Source of the DNA: Paracoccus sulfuroxidans
GTDB lineage: Bacteria > Pseudomonadota > Alphaproteobacteria > Rhodobacterales > Rhodobacteraceae
Length of the DNA: 64,000 bases
NCBI RefSeq assembly: GCF_007830335.1
Contig: NZ_VLKU01000013.1
Coordinates: 5,001 to 69,000 of the forward strand
Direction of reading: 5' to 3'
In this document: piece by piece, positions 1 through 9,256 of the stretch
How positions within the stretch are numbered: the first letter of the stretch is position 1
Layout: each line of letters starts with the position of its first letter
Translations under genes and position numbers: made by a program
Notes under the pieces: generated by a model
The model's database searches: none
The model's input: the letters and a program-made list of their open reading frames with translations, nothing else
Told to the model about the DNA's origin: nothing

Positions 1-508
<508 letters not shown>

Positions 509-514
509 TGATCC

Positions 515-536
515 GGAAGAAGGCAGATCTTCTTCC
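515..536 (+). other. hairpin in the 23S-5S spacer
   Basis: GGAAGAAG (515-522) and CTTCTTCC (529-536) form a perfect 8-bp stem with a 6-base loop directly after the 23S end. It is probably an rRNA precursor processing structure. That role is inferred from position only. Confidence 0.5.
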
Positions 537-579
537 AAAAGCATCCTTGGACAACCAATCCTCGCAAGAGGACAACGCT

Positions 580-729
580 GATCTGTTTCTTTCCCGGTCT
601 GGTGGCTACAGCACGAGCGAAACACCCGATCCCATCCCGAACTCGGCCGTTAAGCGCCGTTGCGCCAATGGTACTGCGTCCTAAGACGTGGGAGAGTAGG
701 TCACCGCCAGACCTGGAAAGAAACAGATC
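580..729. repeat. 15-bp inverted repeat enclosing 5S rRNA
   Basis: Bases 580-594 (GATCTGTTTCTTTCC) are the exact reverse complement of 715-729. Together with helix I of the 5S rRNA they would form a stem of more than 20 pairs, the expected form of a 5S precursor processing stem. The enzyme that cuts it cannot be told from sequence. Confidence 0.7.
596..713 (+). rRNA. rrf: 5S ribosomal RNA
   Basis: Complete 5S rRNA with the conserved core CCCGATCCCATCCCGAACTC and GGGAGAGTAGGTC. GGTCTGG (596-602) pairs with CCAGACC (707-713) to close helix I, which sets the ends. It follows the 23S in the usual order and is enclosed by a 15-bp inverted repeat (580-594 and 715-729). Confidence 0.96.
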
Positions 730-780
730 TCTCGAACGATCAAAAACAACGCGCTCATCTCAACCGATCTGCGCAAATGG

Positions 781-858
<78 letters not shown>

Positions 859-886
859 AAATATCAAATAAATCAAAGGCATGCAC

Positions 887-908
887 AGCGCCCCTCAGGG
901 CGCTTTTT
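887..908 (+). terminator. rRNA operon terminator
   Basis: AGCGCCC (887-893), loop CTCA, GGGCGCT (898-904), then a run of T (904-908). A classical rho-independent terminator 30 nt after the initiator tRNA, ending the rRNA operon. Confidence 0.85.
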
Positions 909-1035
909 GCATTCGCGCGTTTACATCAACGCCACATCAACACCAAACCAGAAAAACCGCAACCACAGGCACCGAAAGGCATTCGCACCGAACGCCACGC
1001 ATCCTGGTAAGCGTCCGACGCGCCACGCCACCATC

Positions 1036-1062
1036 TGAACCGCGCCGGGTTTGCCGGAGGCT
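1036..1062 (+). repeat. IS left terminal inverted repeat (IRL)
   Basis: 27 bp beginning TGAACCGCGCCGGGTTTGCC. It is the reverse complement of 2367-2393 except at one base, where G in the left copy is T in the right-end complement. Confidence 0.9.
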
Positions 1063-1088
1063 CCAACTCTTGAGTAGGATGGAGCATC

Positions 1089-1408
1089 ATGAGCAAGACG
1101 ACGAACAAGTTTTTCCCTGAAGTGCGCGAGCGGGCCGTGCGGCTGGTTCTGGACAACGAGGGCCAGCACGCCTCCCGCTGGCAGGCGGTCATGTCGATCT
1201 CAGCAAAGATCGGCTGCACGCCGCAGACGCTGAACGACTGGGTCAAGAAGGCTGAGGTCGACAGCGGCAAACGAGCAGGCGTCCCGGCCGATATGACCGA
1301 GAGGATGAAGGCGCTTGAGCGGGAGAACCGCGAACTGCGCCAGGCGAACGAGATCCTTCGCAAGGCGTCAGCGTATTTTGCGATGGCGGAGCTCGACCGC
1401 CGGTCGAA

Positions 1409-1412
<4 letters not shown>
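1089..1412 (+). CDS. IS3-family transposase OrfA
   Basis: A 107-residue DNA-binding subunit. The first ~55 residues are the helix-turn-helix of the Transposase_8 type ([11 protein letters not shown]...[12 protein letters not shown]). The C-terminal part (about 72-95, [20 protein letters not shown]) is a leucine-zipper-like coiled coil. It would bind the IS ends and supply the N-terminus of the OrfAB fusion. Its TGA stop (1410-1412) overlaps the start region of orfB (GTGATG at 1409), the usual IS3 overlap where ribosomal frameshifting makes OrfAB. It appears intact. Confidence 0.9.
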
Positions 1413-2354
<942 letters not shown>

Positions 2355-2366
2355 CTAACGCAAATC

Positions 2367-2393
2367 AGCCTCCGGCAAACCCGGAGCGGTTCA
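2367..2393 (-). repeat. IS right terminal inverted repeat (IRR)
   Basis: 27 bp ending CCCGGAGCGGTTCA, the inverse of the left repeat with one mismatch. It lies 12 bp after the orfB stop. Confidence 0.9.
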
Positions 2394-2455
2394 TTCAGCA
2401 AGATTGACGTCCCCGCGTCCAGCCCTTCTCATGTAGCCAAAAATCGGAGGCTCGC

Positions 2456-2845
2456 ATGAAATCTCTTGCCATCGCGTGCATGCTGCTTAGCGCGAGCGCA
2501 GCAATCGCACAGGAGACCGTCACCATTCCGAAGGCGGAATATGATGCGCTGCAGGAGAATATGCGGCAGGGATGCATCATCCGGGCAGCCGCGCAGAACA
2601 TCGCCCGCGCCGCGCTGGCCAAGGGTGTCCTGCCTCAAACGGCGATCGGCTTTGCCTATACGACCTTCAGCGATGAGTTGCGCCATCTCTCCATCGAGCA
2701 GGCGGAAGGGCTGCAAGAACTCGCCACCAACGAGATCCCCCTCCAGATCGAAAACCTGATGCAGCCCGTGCCAGAAGGTCAGGACCCCGACATCATGCGC
2801 GAGTTGGCGGATTGCCGAAGGATGCTCGCCTTCGCTCGGCAATAG
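2456..2845 (+). CDS. small secreted protein of unknown function
   Basis: A 129-residue protein with a clear Sec signal peptide (MKSLAIACMLLSASAAIAQ, cleavage expected after AIA). The mature part is soluble and helical, with two cysteines (CIIRAAAQNIARA and ADCRRML). A good ribosome site (GGAGG, about 2446-2450) supports the ATG. I do not recognise the family. The gene starts 62 bp after the IS right end, so its original upstream region may have been displaced. TTGACG at 2404-2409 could act as a -35, but no convincing -10 follows. The product is probably periplasmic. Confidence 0.7.
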   Translation: MKSLAIACMLLSASAAIAQETVTIPKAEYDALQENMRQGCIIRAAAQNIARAALAKGVLPQTAIGFAYTTFSDELRHLSIEQAEGLQELATNEIPLQIENLMQPVPEGQDPDIMRELADCRRMLAFARQ

Positions 2846-3001
2846 GAGGAAAGCGCAGAAAGGGTGCGAGGCGTGGCGACCGAGCCAAGCAACGCCTCAA
2901 GATTAACCCGAGGCTCACCGCTCGCTCACACAAACACCATGTCATCGACCAAGGCCGCGATCGTCGCGTTCCGGATCGTCAGCGTATCGCCGTCACCAAA
3001 G

Positions 3002-4393
3002 TCAAAGCCGATAGCCGTCCCGGGCAAGACCGCCTGCCAGCAGGGGCGCGATCTCATAGGCCTCGGCTTCGTCCAGGCGGTGCGAGGTCACCAGTTCGGC
3101 GAGGAAGGCGGAATCGGCGCGGCGGCTGACGTCGTGGCGTGCGGGGATCGAACAGAGCGCGCGGGTGTCGTCATTGAAGCCCACGGTGTTCAGGAAGCCG
3201 GCTGTCTCGGTCGTCATTTCGCGGAAGCGGCGGATGCCCTCGAAACTGTCGTGGAACCACCAGGGCGGGCCAAGCCGCAGCGAAGGATAGGCGCCCGCCA
3301 GAGGGGCCAGTTCGCGCGCATAGGTCGTCTCATCCAGCGTAAACAGGATCAGCCGCAGGCGTGGATCCATGCCAACGGAATCCAGAAGCGGCTTTAGCGC
3401 TTCAGTGAAGCTGACCGACAGCGGAATGTCGAAGCCCCGGTCGCGGCCATATTTCGCTAGCACCTCGGGGCTGTGGTTGCGCGACGATCCGGGGTGCAGC
3501 TGCATCACCAGCCCGTCCTGCACCGACATGCGCGCCATTTCGGTCAGCATTTGTGCGCGGAACAGTTCGGCGTCGTCCGCCGATGCCTGGCCTGCTCGGA
3601 CCCGGTCGAAAAGCGCCTTCGCCTCGGCATCGGGCAGGTTGGCGGTGTGTGGCGAGGGGTGGCCATGGTCGGTCGCGGTGGCACCATTCGCGCGGAAAAA
3701 GGCGCGGCGGATGCGATGGGCGTCGAGGTAACCCTGCCAGGTTCCGGTATCGGCTCCGGTCAATTCGCCCAAGCGGTCCAGATTGGCGGCAAAGCCCTCG
3801 GCCTCGGGGTCGATCACGGCATCGGGGCGATAGGTCGGGACCACGCGGCCCTGCCATCCGCTGTCGCGGGCCATCTGGTGCCAGCGCAGATCGTCCAGCG
3901 CAGAATCGGTCGTCGCGATCACCTCGATCCCGAAGCGTTCGTAAAGCGCGCGGGGGCGGCAGTCGGGGCCCGCAAGTTGCTCGGCGATGGCATCGTAATG
4001 CGCATCGGCATTGGCGGGCGAGAGGCGGTCATTCAGCCCGAACACCCCCGACAGCGCGTGATCCAGCCACAGCCGCGAGGGCGTGCCGCGGAACAGATGG
4101 TAGTGCGCGGCAAAGCAGCGCCAGATGGCGCGCGGGTCTTTCTCGGCCCCCGCGCCGATCCCAAGCGCCTCATAGGGGACACCCTGGCTGATCAGCATCC
4201 GGACGACATAATGGTCGGGGATGACGAACAGCTCGGCAGGGTTGGCGAAGGCGGGGTTTTCGCCCCACCAGCGCGGATCGGTATGCCCGTGGGGTGAGAC
4301 GATGGGCAGCGTCGCGACCGCCTCGTAAAGCCCGCGCGCCACGGCGCGGGTGCCGGGATCGGCGGGCAGCAGGCGGTCGGGATGCAGCAGCAT
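3002..4393 (-). CDS. uxaC: glucuronate (uronate) isomerase UxaC
   Basis: A 463-residue cytoplasmic enzyme of the amidohydrolase-like uronate isomerase family. It converts D-glucuronate to D-fructuronate (and D-galacturonate to tagaturonate), the first step of hexuronate degradation. The metal-ligand motif SPHGHTDPRWW is near residue 34, and the family signatures LGPPWWFHDS and a C-terminal GFNDDTRALCSIPARHD stretch are present. The length fits (about 470). It is the last gene of the minus-strand operon; its ATG follows the dctM stop by one base, implying translational coupling to the transporter that brings in the substrate. Confidence 0.95.
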   Translation of the reverse strand: MLLHPDRLLPADPGTRAVARGLYEAVATLPIVSPHGHTDPRWWGENPAFANPAELFVIPDHYVVRMLISQGVPYEALGIGAGAEKDPRAIWRCFAAHYHLFRGTPSRLWLDHALSGVFGLNDRLSPANADAHYDAIAEQLAGPDCRPRALYERFGIEVIATTDSALDDLRWHQMARDSGWQGRVVPTYRPDAVIDPEAEGFAANLDRLGELTGADTGTWQGYLDAHRIRRAFFRANGATATDHGHPSPHTANLPDAEAKALFDRVRAGQASADDAELFRAQMLTEMARMSVQDGLVMQLHPGSSRNHSPEVLAKYGRDRGFDIPLSVSFTEALKPLLDSVGMDPRLRLILFTLDETTYARELAPLAGAYPSLRLGPPWWFHDSFEGIRRFREMTTETAGFLNTVGFNDDTRALCSIPARHDVSRRADSAFLAELVTSHRLDEAEAYEIAPLLAGGLARDGYRL

Positions 4394-4394
4394 G

Positions 4395-5687
4395 TCAGTG
4401 CCCCATCATCATGTCGGGCAGGAACATGACGCTTTGCGGGAAGACGATCATCAGCACCACCACCGCAAGCACGGCAATCGCCAGCGGGATCAGCTCGACC
4501 GTGTATTCCTTGTAGGAGCAGTTCAGGATGCCGCAGACGGTGAACATCGAGACGCCAACCGGGGGCGTCATGCCGCCGAAGGTCACCAGCGTCATCATGA
4601 TCAGGCCGAAATGGACCGGGTCGACGCCCGCCGCCGTGATCACCGGCACAAGGATCGGCGTCAGCAGCATCACGATCACCGTCGCCTCGACCAGCATGCC
4701 GAAGACCAGCAGGAAGGCCGAGATGGTGAACAGCAGCGCGATCTTGGACGAGAACAGCCCCATGGCCAGCTCGGCCAGCGTCTGCGGCACGCGCTCGAAG
4801 GTGATGACATAGCCGAACGCGCCTGACAGGATGATGATGAACATGATCATCCCGATGTCGCGCACCGACATCAGCAGCGCGTCGATGATCGAGGCCCAGC
4901 TGAGCTCGCGATAGATCAGGACGCCCACGATCAGCGCATAGGCGACGGCGAAGGCACCGGCCTCGGATGGGGTGAAAATGCCGAAACGGATGCCGACGAT
5001 CAGCCAGACCGGGAAGAGGATGGCCCAGAAGCTGGTTTTCACGGCGGCCACGACCTCGCGGAAGGTGGGGGCGCGGTCATTGACGGGCAGGTAGTTGCGC
5101 TTTTTCGAGATCCAGGCGGTGGTGAACATCAGCGCGATGGTCAGCATCACCCCCGGCACGATCCCGGCAATGAACAGCCGCCCGATCGAGACTTCGCCCA
5201 GAAAGCCGTAAAGGATCAGGCCAAGGCTGGGCGGGATGGTGGCGGTGATCAGCCCGCCGACCGACAGGAGTGCGGCCGTGAAACCCTTCGAATAGCCCTC
5301 TTTGATCATCGGCCCGCCAAGAATACGCGACTGCATCGCGGCATCGGCCACGGCCGAGCCGGAGATGCCGCCCATCAGCGCCGACAGCAGCAGGCTGACC
5401 TGCGCCAGACCGCCTCGCATCCAGCCCGCGCAGGTCGAGGCCAGCACCATCATGCGCGGCGTGATGCCCGAGCCGTTCATCAGATGGCCCACCAGCACGA
5501 ACAGCGGCACCGCCAGCAGCGGGAAGGACTGGCTGGAGGCGATGATCCGCTGCACCGCCGTGACATCGGGCATCAGCGTGCCCGGCAGAAGGAAATAGAC
5601 GATGCTGGCCACGCCGATGGCGAAGGAAACCGGCATCCCAATGACCATGAAACCAAGCGCGAGGCAGAGCAGGAAAAGAGAGATCAC
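4395..5687 (-). CDS. dctM: TRAP transporter large permease subunit (DctM type)
   Basis: A 430-residue inner-membrane protein of the DctM family with about 12 hydrophobic segments. It forms the sodium-driven channel of a tripartite periplasmic transporter. I place the start at a GTG (5687) that overlaps the dctQ stop in GTGA. Further in-frame upstream sequence is antisense-like and inside dctQ, and from the GTG the protein begins directly with a hydrophobic segment (ISLFLLCLALGFMVIGMPVS) as DctM proteins do. Motifs such as ALMGGISGSAVADAAM and GGMTPPVGVSMF are typical. Context points to hexuronate as the substrate. Confidence 0.93.
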   Translation of the reverse strand: MISLFLLCLALGFMVIGMPVSFAIGVASIVYFLLPGTLMPDVTAVQRIIASSQSFPLLAVPLFVLVGHLMNGSGITPRMMVLASTCAGWMRGGLAQVSLLLSALMGGISGSAVADAAMQSRILGGPMIKEGYSKGFTAALLSVGGLITATIPPSLGLILYGFLGEVSIGRLFIAGIVPGVMLTIALMFTTAWISKKRNYLPVNDRAPTFREVVAAVKTSFWAILFPVWLIVGIRFGIFTPSEAGAFAVAYALIVGVLIYRELSWASIIDALLMSVRDIGMIMFIIILSGAFGYVITFERVPQTLAELAMGLFSSKIALLFTISAFLLVFGMLVEATVIVMLLTPILVPVITAAGVDPVHFGLIMMTLVTFGGMTPPVGVSMFTVCGILNCSYKEYTVELIPLAIAVLAVVVLMIVFPQSVMFLPDMMMGH

Positions 5688-6175
5688 AGCAGTTGCTCCG
5701 TGTCGCGGTTCTCGGATTCGATGACGTAAAGAAGGCCATGGGCGAACAGGCGGCGGATCAGCGACAGCACCATCAGCGCGCAGCCGACCGGGAAGGCCAG
5801 CGTCACCCAGCCGTAGGAGAGGCCCGAGGCGCCCATCTCGCGCGCCCAGTTCGACATGGCGAGCTTCCAGCCCAGCCAGCCGCAATAGGTCAGGAAGGCG
5901 ATGATGCAGATCAGACAGATGAGGTGCAGCAGCTTGCGCCCGGCAGGGGGCAGCGCGTCGGGCAGGGCCGAGATGCGGATATGCTCGCCACGCCGGATCA
6001 CCAGATCGGCCCCGATCATGCAGGTCCAGATCATCAGCAGCTGGGCGATCTCGGGACCCGAGGGGACGGGATGCCCCATCGAGCGCCCGATGGCGCCGAC
6101 CAGCACGGCAAGGACGGTGCCGGCAAGAAGCATCACTGCCACCAGTTCCTCGGCCCGATCGAATAGTTTCAGCAT
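5684..6175 (-). CDS. dctQ: TRAP transporter small permease subunit (DctQ type)
   Basis: A 163-residue membrane protein with four predicted transmembrane segments (about 13-31, 45-62, 83-105, 122-144), as in the DctQ family. It links the periplasmic receptor to the DctM channel. The central segment carries the family-like RRGEHIRIS turn. It overlaps the dctM start by 4 bases and lies 66 bases after dctP, with a strong GC hairpin in that gap. Confidence 0.92.
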   Translation of the reverse strand: MLKLFDRAEELVAVMLLAGTVLAVLVGAIGRSMGHPVPSGPEIAQLLMIWTCMIGADLVIRRGEHIRISALPDALPPAGRKLLHLICLICIIAFLTYCGWLGWKLAMSNWAREMGASGLSYGWVTLAFPVGCALMVLSLIRRLFAHGLLYVIESENRDTEQLL

Positions 6176-6201
6176 ATGTTCCTCCCGGCCTGCATCATCG
6201 T

Positions 6202-6232
6202 CGGGGCGCGTGCGCTATGGCCGCGCGCCCCG
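6202..6232 (-). other. GC hairpin between dctP and dctQ
   Basis: CGGGGCGCG (6202-6210) pairs with CGCGCCCCG (6224-6232), a perfect 9-bp stem. There is no T-run on the minus strand, so a full terminator is unlikely. It may stabilise the upstream dctP mRNA or attenuate, giving more receptor than permease. This role is inferred from the position. Confidence 0.6.
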
Positions 6233-6241
6233 TCAGGGTGA

Positions 6242-7222
6242 TCAGGGTTTTGCCGCGTCGATGAAGGGTTGCAGCGCGGCCCGCGCCTCGACGAGACCCA
6301 GCTCGGTATAGACGCCATCGGTCAGCGCCTTGAATTCCTGCGGGTCGACCTCATTGATGACCATGCCGCCCGCCTTCATCTCGGCCAAAACCTCTTCGCC
6401 CTTGGCGACCGTCGCAGCCGACGCGGCATCGCCCGCCTTCTGCAGTTCTTCGGTGATGATGGTCTGCTGTTCCGGCGTCAGCGACTTGAACCACTCTTCC
6501 GAAGTGGTCAGGCCGGTCACCAGCTGCACGTGATTGGTGAAGGCAAGGTTGCCCGTCACTTCATGCAGCTTGATGCCGTAAGCGCCGGTCAGCTGGGCCT
6601 CGGCCCCGTCGATGGCACCCAGTTGCAGGGCCGAATAGACCTCGGACCAGGGCATCGGCACGGCGGTCGCCCCCATGGCGTTGACGGTGGCGAGCCAGCC
6701 GGGCGCGTCGATGGTGCGCACCCGCACGCCCTTCAGATCGGCCGCGCTTTTCACCGGAGCCTTGGTGAACATTTGCCGCGTGCCCTGGAACCAGTTGTAG
6801 TTCAGCAGCCGCAGGCCCGAGCTGGCGGCCAGCTGCTCGACCCAGTCCTTATAGGGCTCGGACGAAGTGATCGCGGCATATTGCGACCATTCATCGACCA
6901 GATAGGGGGCCGACAGGATCCCGAGTTCCTTCTGGAACGGGGCCAGACGCCCGGCATCGACCAGAACCGCGATGGCCGCGCCGTTGCGGATCTGCTCCAG
7001 CACGTCATTGTCCGAACCCAGCTGCGAGGACGGATAGACCGTCACCACGATGTCGCCCTTGCTGCGCTCACCGATGGCCTTGGCGGCATCTTCCATGGCG
7101 ATGGCCAGCGGATCGGTCGAGTTCTGCGAGGTCGAGAGCGCCAGCTTCACCTCGGCGAATGCCGCGACGGCGGTCGTGGCCAGCAGGGCGGCTGCGAGGC
7201 CGAAGTTTTTGAAGATTGACAT
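6242..7222 (-). CDS. dctP: TRAP transporter periplasmic receptor (DctP type)
   Basis: A 326-residue extracytoplasmic solute receptor. The signal peptide runs to about residue 23 (VAAFA-EVKLAL), followed by the DctP fold with LKGVRVRT, PMPWSEVYSALQLGAIDGAEAQ and an arginine (RVRT) of the kind that binds the substrate carboxylate. The ATG at 7222 is chosen over one 18 bases upstream because a good ribosome site (GGGAGGAAT) directly precedes it. With dctQ and dctM it should import a uronate for the surrounding catabolic genes. The exact hexuronate is inference. Confidence 0.93.
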   Translation of the reverse strand: MSIFKNFGLAAALLATTAVAAFAEVKLALSTSQNSTDPLAIAMEDAAKAIGERSKGDIVVTVYPSSQLGSDNDVLEQIRNGAAIAVLVDAGRLAPFQKELGILSAPYLVDEWSQYAAITSSEPYKDWVEQLAASSGLRLLNYNWFQGTRQMFTKAPVKSAADLKGVRVRTIDAPGWLATVNAMGATAVPMPWSEVYSALQLGAIDGAEAQLTGAYGIKLHEVTGNLAFTNHVQLVTGLTTSEEWFKSLTPEQQTIITEELQKAGDAASAATVAKGEEVLAEMKAGGMVINEVDPQEFKALTDGVYTELGLVEARAALQPFIDAAKP

Positions 7223-7249
7223 GTATTCCTCCCGTTTCATGTCGGTTTG

Positions 7250-8425
7250 TTATTCTTTGTTCCGGTCAAAGCCGGGCCAGAGACCGGCCCGCGCGCCTTC
7301 CGTCAGCGCAAGGGCCAGGTGGTAGAAAAGCCGGGTCAGCGCTTCGGGCCAAAGGCAGGCACCATTGGCATCAAGCCGGTTCACATGGGCCGGACGCCCG
7401 GCAAACCAGCGCTGGAACATCAGGGACAGAAGGGCCCGTGCGCGGTCGCCTTCGCCGGGCGTGCCCGCCAGATGGGATTGCGCCATGGCCTTGATCGCCT
7501 CGGTCTGCGGCCAAAGAAGGAAGCTCTCCTCCAAGACCCGGCCTTCGGGGTCGACCGCATCATAGGCCGCGCCCTGCATGGGGCCCGAGGTGGCAAAGCC
7601 GTGGCGGTTGCCAAACTCCAGCAGTCGCGCTGCAACCGGCGTGATGGACGGATCGCCGCCCAGCTCGATCTCGCGCCGCAAAAGCCAGGCCCATTCGAAC
7701 TGATGCCCCGGTTCGCGCCGCGCGCCCATCGGGCCGGGCAGGGGCGAGAGGTCCGGCGACAGAAACTCGGCGATGCTGCCGGTCCTGGCGTCAAGGAAAT
7801 GGGTCAGGGCGTGTGCGCGAAGATCAGCGGCGCGGGTCAGCCACAGGGGATCGCCGGTCATCTCGGCCGCCTGAAGACAGGCCTCGTAAAGATGCATATG
7901 CGGGTTTTGCGCGGGCTCGGGCGCGGGGGCCGCGCTGTCGTCATTGCGCAGAAGACCCGTCACCGGATCGGTCAGCAGGCCCGTCACGGCGGCCCAGCAG
8001 GCCTCCATCTCGGCTTCCTGTCCCGGAGAAAGCCGGTTCCAGGTCGCCAAGGCCAGCAGGACGAAGCTTTGGTCATAGCTGCGTACAACGTCGTGCCCCG
8101 GTCCCTCGCCAAGTGCGACGCGGTAAAGCCCCGAGGCTTTGCGATAGCGCGGCAGAACCTTCGCCAGCCGTCCGGCGGCTGCGATCAACGCCGGATCGCC
8201 CGAAAGAAGCGCCAGATGCGAAAGAGTGAACAGGCTGCGCGCCAGCGCCAGCAGGCTTTGCGGCGCGGCGGGGTCTGGGCGGCCATCCGCATCCAGCTGG
8301 TCAAAGACCCCGCCCGCGGGGTGTTCGACCCGCGCCAGCCATTCCGGCACGAAGTTGTCGCGGAACCACAGCGCCCAGTCATCCGGCGTAAGCCCGGTCG
8401 GGGCCAGAGAGGCGGTCGAGTTCAT
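7250..8425 (-). CDS. AGE-family sugar epimerase/isomerase
   Basis: A 391-residue protein of the N-acylglucosamine 2-epimerase (AGE) superfamily, an alpha/alpha barrel. Family features are NPHMHLYEACL (about 175), GHQFEWAWLLRR with the catalytic-type His (about 235), and LWPQTEAIKA (about 315). Known members include mannose isomerase, cellobiose 2-epimerase and YihS. In this operon it could isomerise a sugar or uronate feeding the glucuronate pathway, but the substrate is not deducible. Its ATG overlaps the stop of the upstream GntR gene (ATGA). Confidence 0.85.
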   Translation of the reverse strand: MNSTASLAPTGLTPDDWALWFRDNFVPEWLARVEHPAGGVFDQLDADGRPDPAAPQSLLALARSLFTLSHLALLSGDPALIAAAGRLAKVLPRYRKASGLYRVALGEGPGHDVVRSYDQSFVLLALATWNRLSPGQEAEMEACWAAVTGLLTDPVTGLLRNDDSAAPAPEPAQNPHMHLYEACLQAAEMTGDPLWLTRAADLRAHALTHFLDARTGSIAEFLSPDLSPLPGPMGARREPGHQFEWAWLLRREIELGGDPSITPVAARLLEFGNRHGFATSGPMQGAAYDAVDPEGRVLEESFLLWPQTEAIKAMAQSHLAGTPGEGDRARALLSLMFQRWFAGRPAHVNRLDANGACLWPEALTRLFYHLALALTEGARAGLWPGFDRNKE

Positions 8426-9156
8426 GCGCCCGCCACAGGTTGCTGCGGAGGCGGGGCTTCGACGGCACCTTCGAAGAAATGCGGCAGGCGCGCGACGATG
8501 CCCGGCAGATCGGCCACGATTTCGCGCAGGTGCAGGCGCATGGCAGCCTCGGCGCGGTCCGGATCGGAAGCGCGGATCGCCTCGACCACTTCGCTGTGCT
8601 GGGTGATCAGCCGCTCGCGCGAGAACTGCCGGGCGCTGATATGGCGCACGCGGTTCATCTGGGTTTTCAGGATCTCCAGATGGTCGGCCACTGCCGCCTG
8701 TGCGGCAAGCTCGGCCAGACTGCGGTGGAAGGCCTCATCGGCACGCATGAAATCCTCGGCCGAGGCGTCATCGCCCAAGGCGTGCTGTTCTGCCATGCGC
8801 AGGTCCAGAAGCGACATCGCCGTGTCATCCACGCGCTCGGCGATCAGGCGGACGATATCGGCCTCGACCGCCTCGCGGATGAAGCGCGCGGTCATCACGG
8901 CGGGCACAGAGATCAGCGTGACGAAGGTGCCGCGTTGGGGGCGCACCTCGACCAGACCTTCCTCGGCCAGCTTGATGAACGCTTCGCGCACCGGCTGACG
9001 CGAGACGGACCAGCTGCTGGCGATCTCGGTCTCCGAGATGCGGGCGCCGGGGGGGATCTCACCACGGATGATCTGGTCGCGCAGCAGGCGATGCAGCTGC
9101 GGACTGACCGCCGCACCCTGCGCCAACAGCTGAACCTGAATCGGATTCGCGGCCAT
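8422..9156 (-). CDS. GntR/FadR-family regulator of the hexuronate locus
   Basis: A 244-residue transcription factor. The N-terminal GntR winged helix (about 15-80) includes SETEIASSWSVSRQPVREAFIKLAEEGLVEV. The C-terminal FCD ligand domain (about 90-220) has Asp/His positions such as RADEAFHRSLAELA and the final His-rich helix. FCD GntR regulators of sugar-acid operons (UxuR, ExuR types) are usually repressors released by a pathway acid. A ribosome site (GGGAGGA) precedes the ATG. It is divergent from uxuA and first in the minus-strand operon, so it probably regulates both arms and itself. Confidence 0.9.
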   Translation of the reverse strand: MAANPIQVQLLAQGAAVSPQLHRLLRDQIIRGEIPPGARISETEIASSWSVSRQPVREAFIKLAEEGLVEVRPQRGTFVTLISVPAVMTARFIREAVEADIVRLIAERVDDTAMSLLDLRMAEQHALGDDASAEDFMRADEAFHRSLAELAAQAAVADHLEILKTQMNRVRHISARQFSRERLITQHSEVVEAIRASDPDRAEAAMRLHLREIVADLPGIVARLPHFFEGAVEAPPPQQPVAGA

Positions 9157-9184
9157 GATCGTCCTCCCTGTTCACCTCCTACTG

Positions 9185-9199
9185 CCATACTTCCATACT
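9185..9199. promoter_or_regulatory. candidate operator: tandem CCATACT repeats
   Basis: CCATACT occurs twice with one base between the copies (9185-9191 and 9193-9199) in the 100-bp gap between the divergent gntR and uxuA genes. The spacing of 8 bp is not a full helical turn. The site is the most repeat-like element in the gap, so it is a plausible GntR-family binding site. No experimental motif is matched. Confidence 0.35.
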
Positions 9200-9256
9200 A
9201 GTCAACGGGAATGATCGATGCTACATCCCGAAACGGTAATCTGGAGGAGATGGTCC

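Noticed and set aside
1028-1035. Target-site duplication for the IS
   Set aside because: The flanks (ATC and TTC) differ at one of three positions and longer flanks do not match, so no duplication is claimed.
5688-5885. N-terminal extension of dctM inside dctQ
   Set aside because: The extra 66 residues are Arg/Gly-rich, lie in the dctQ reading region, and the GTG at 5687 gives the usual DctM length and hydrophobic start.
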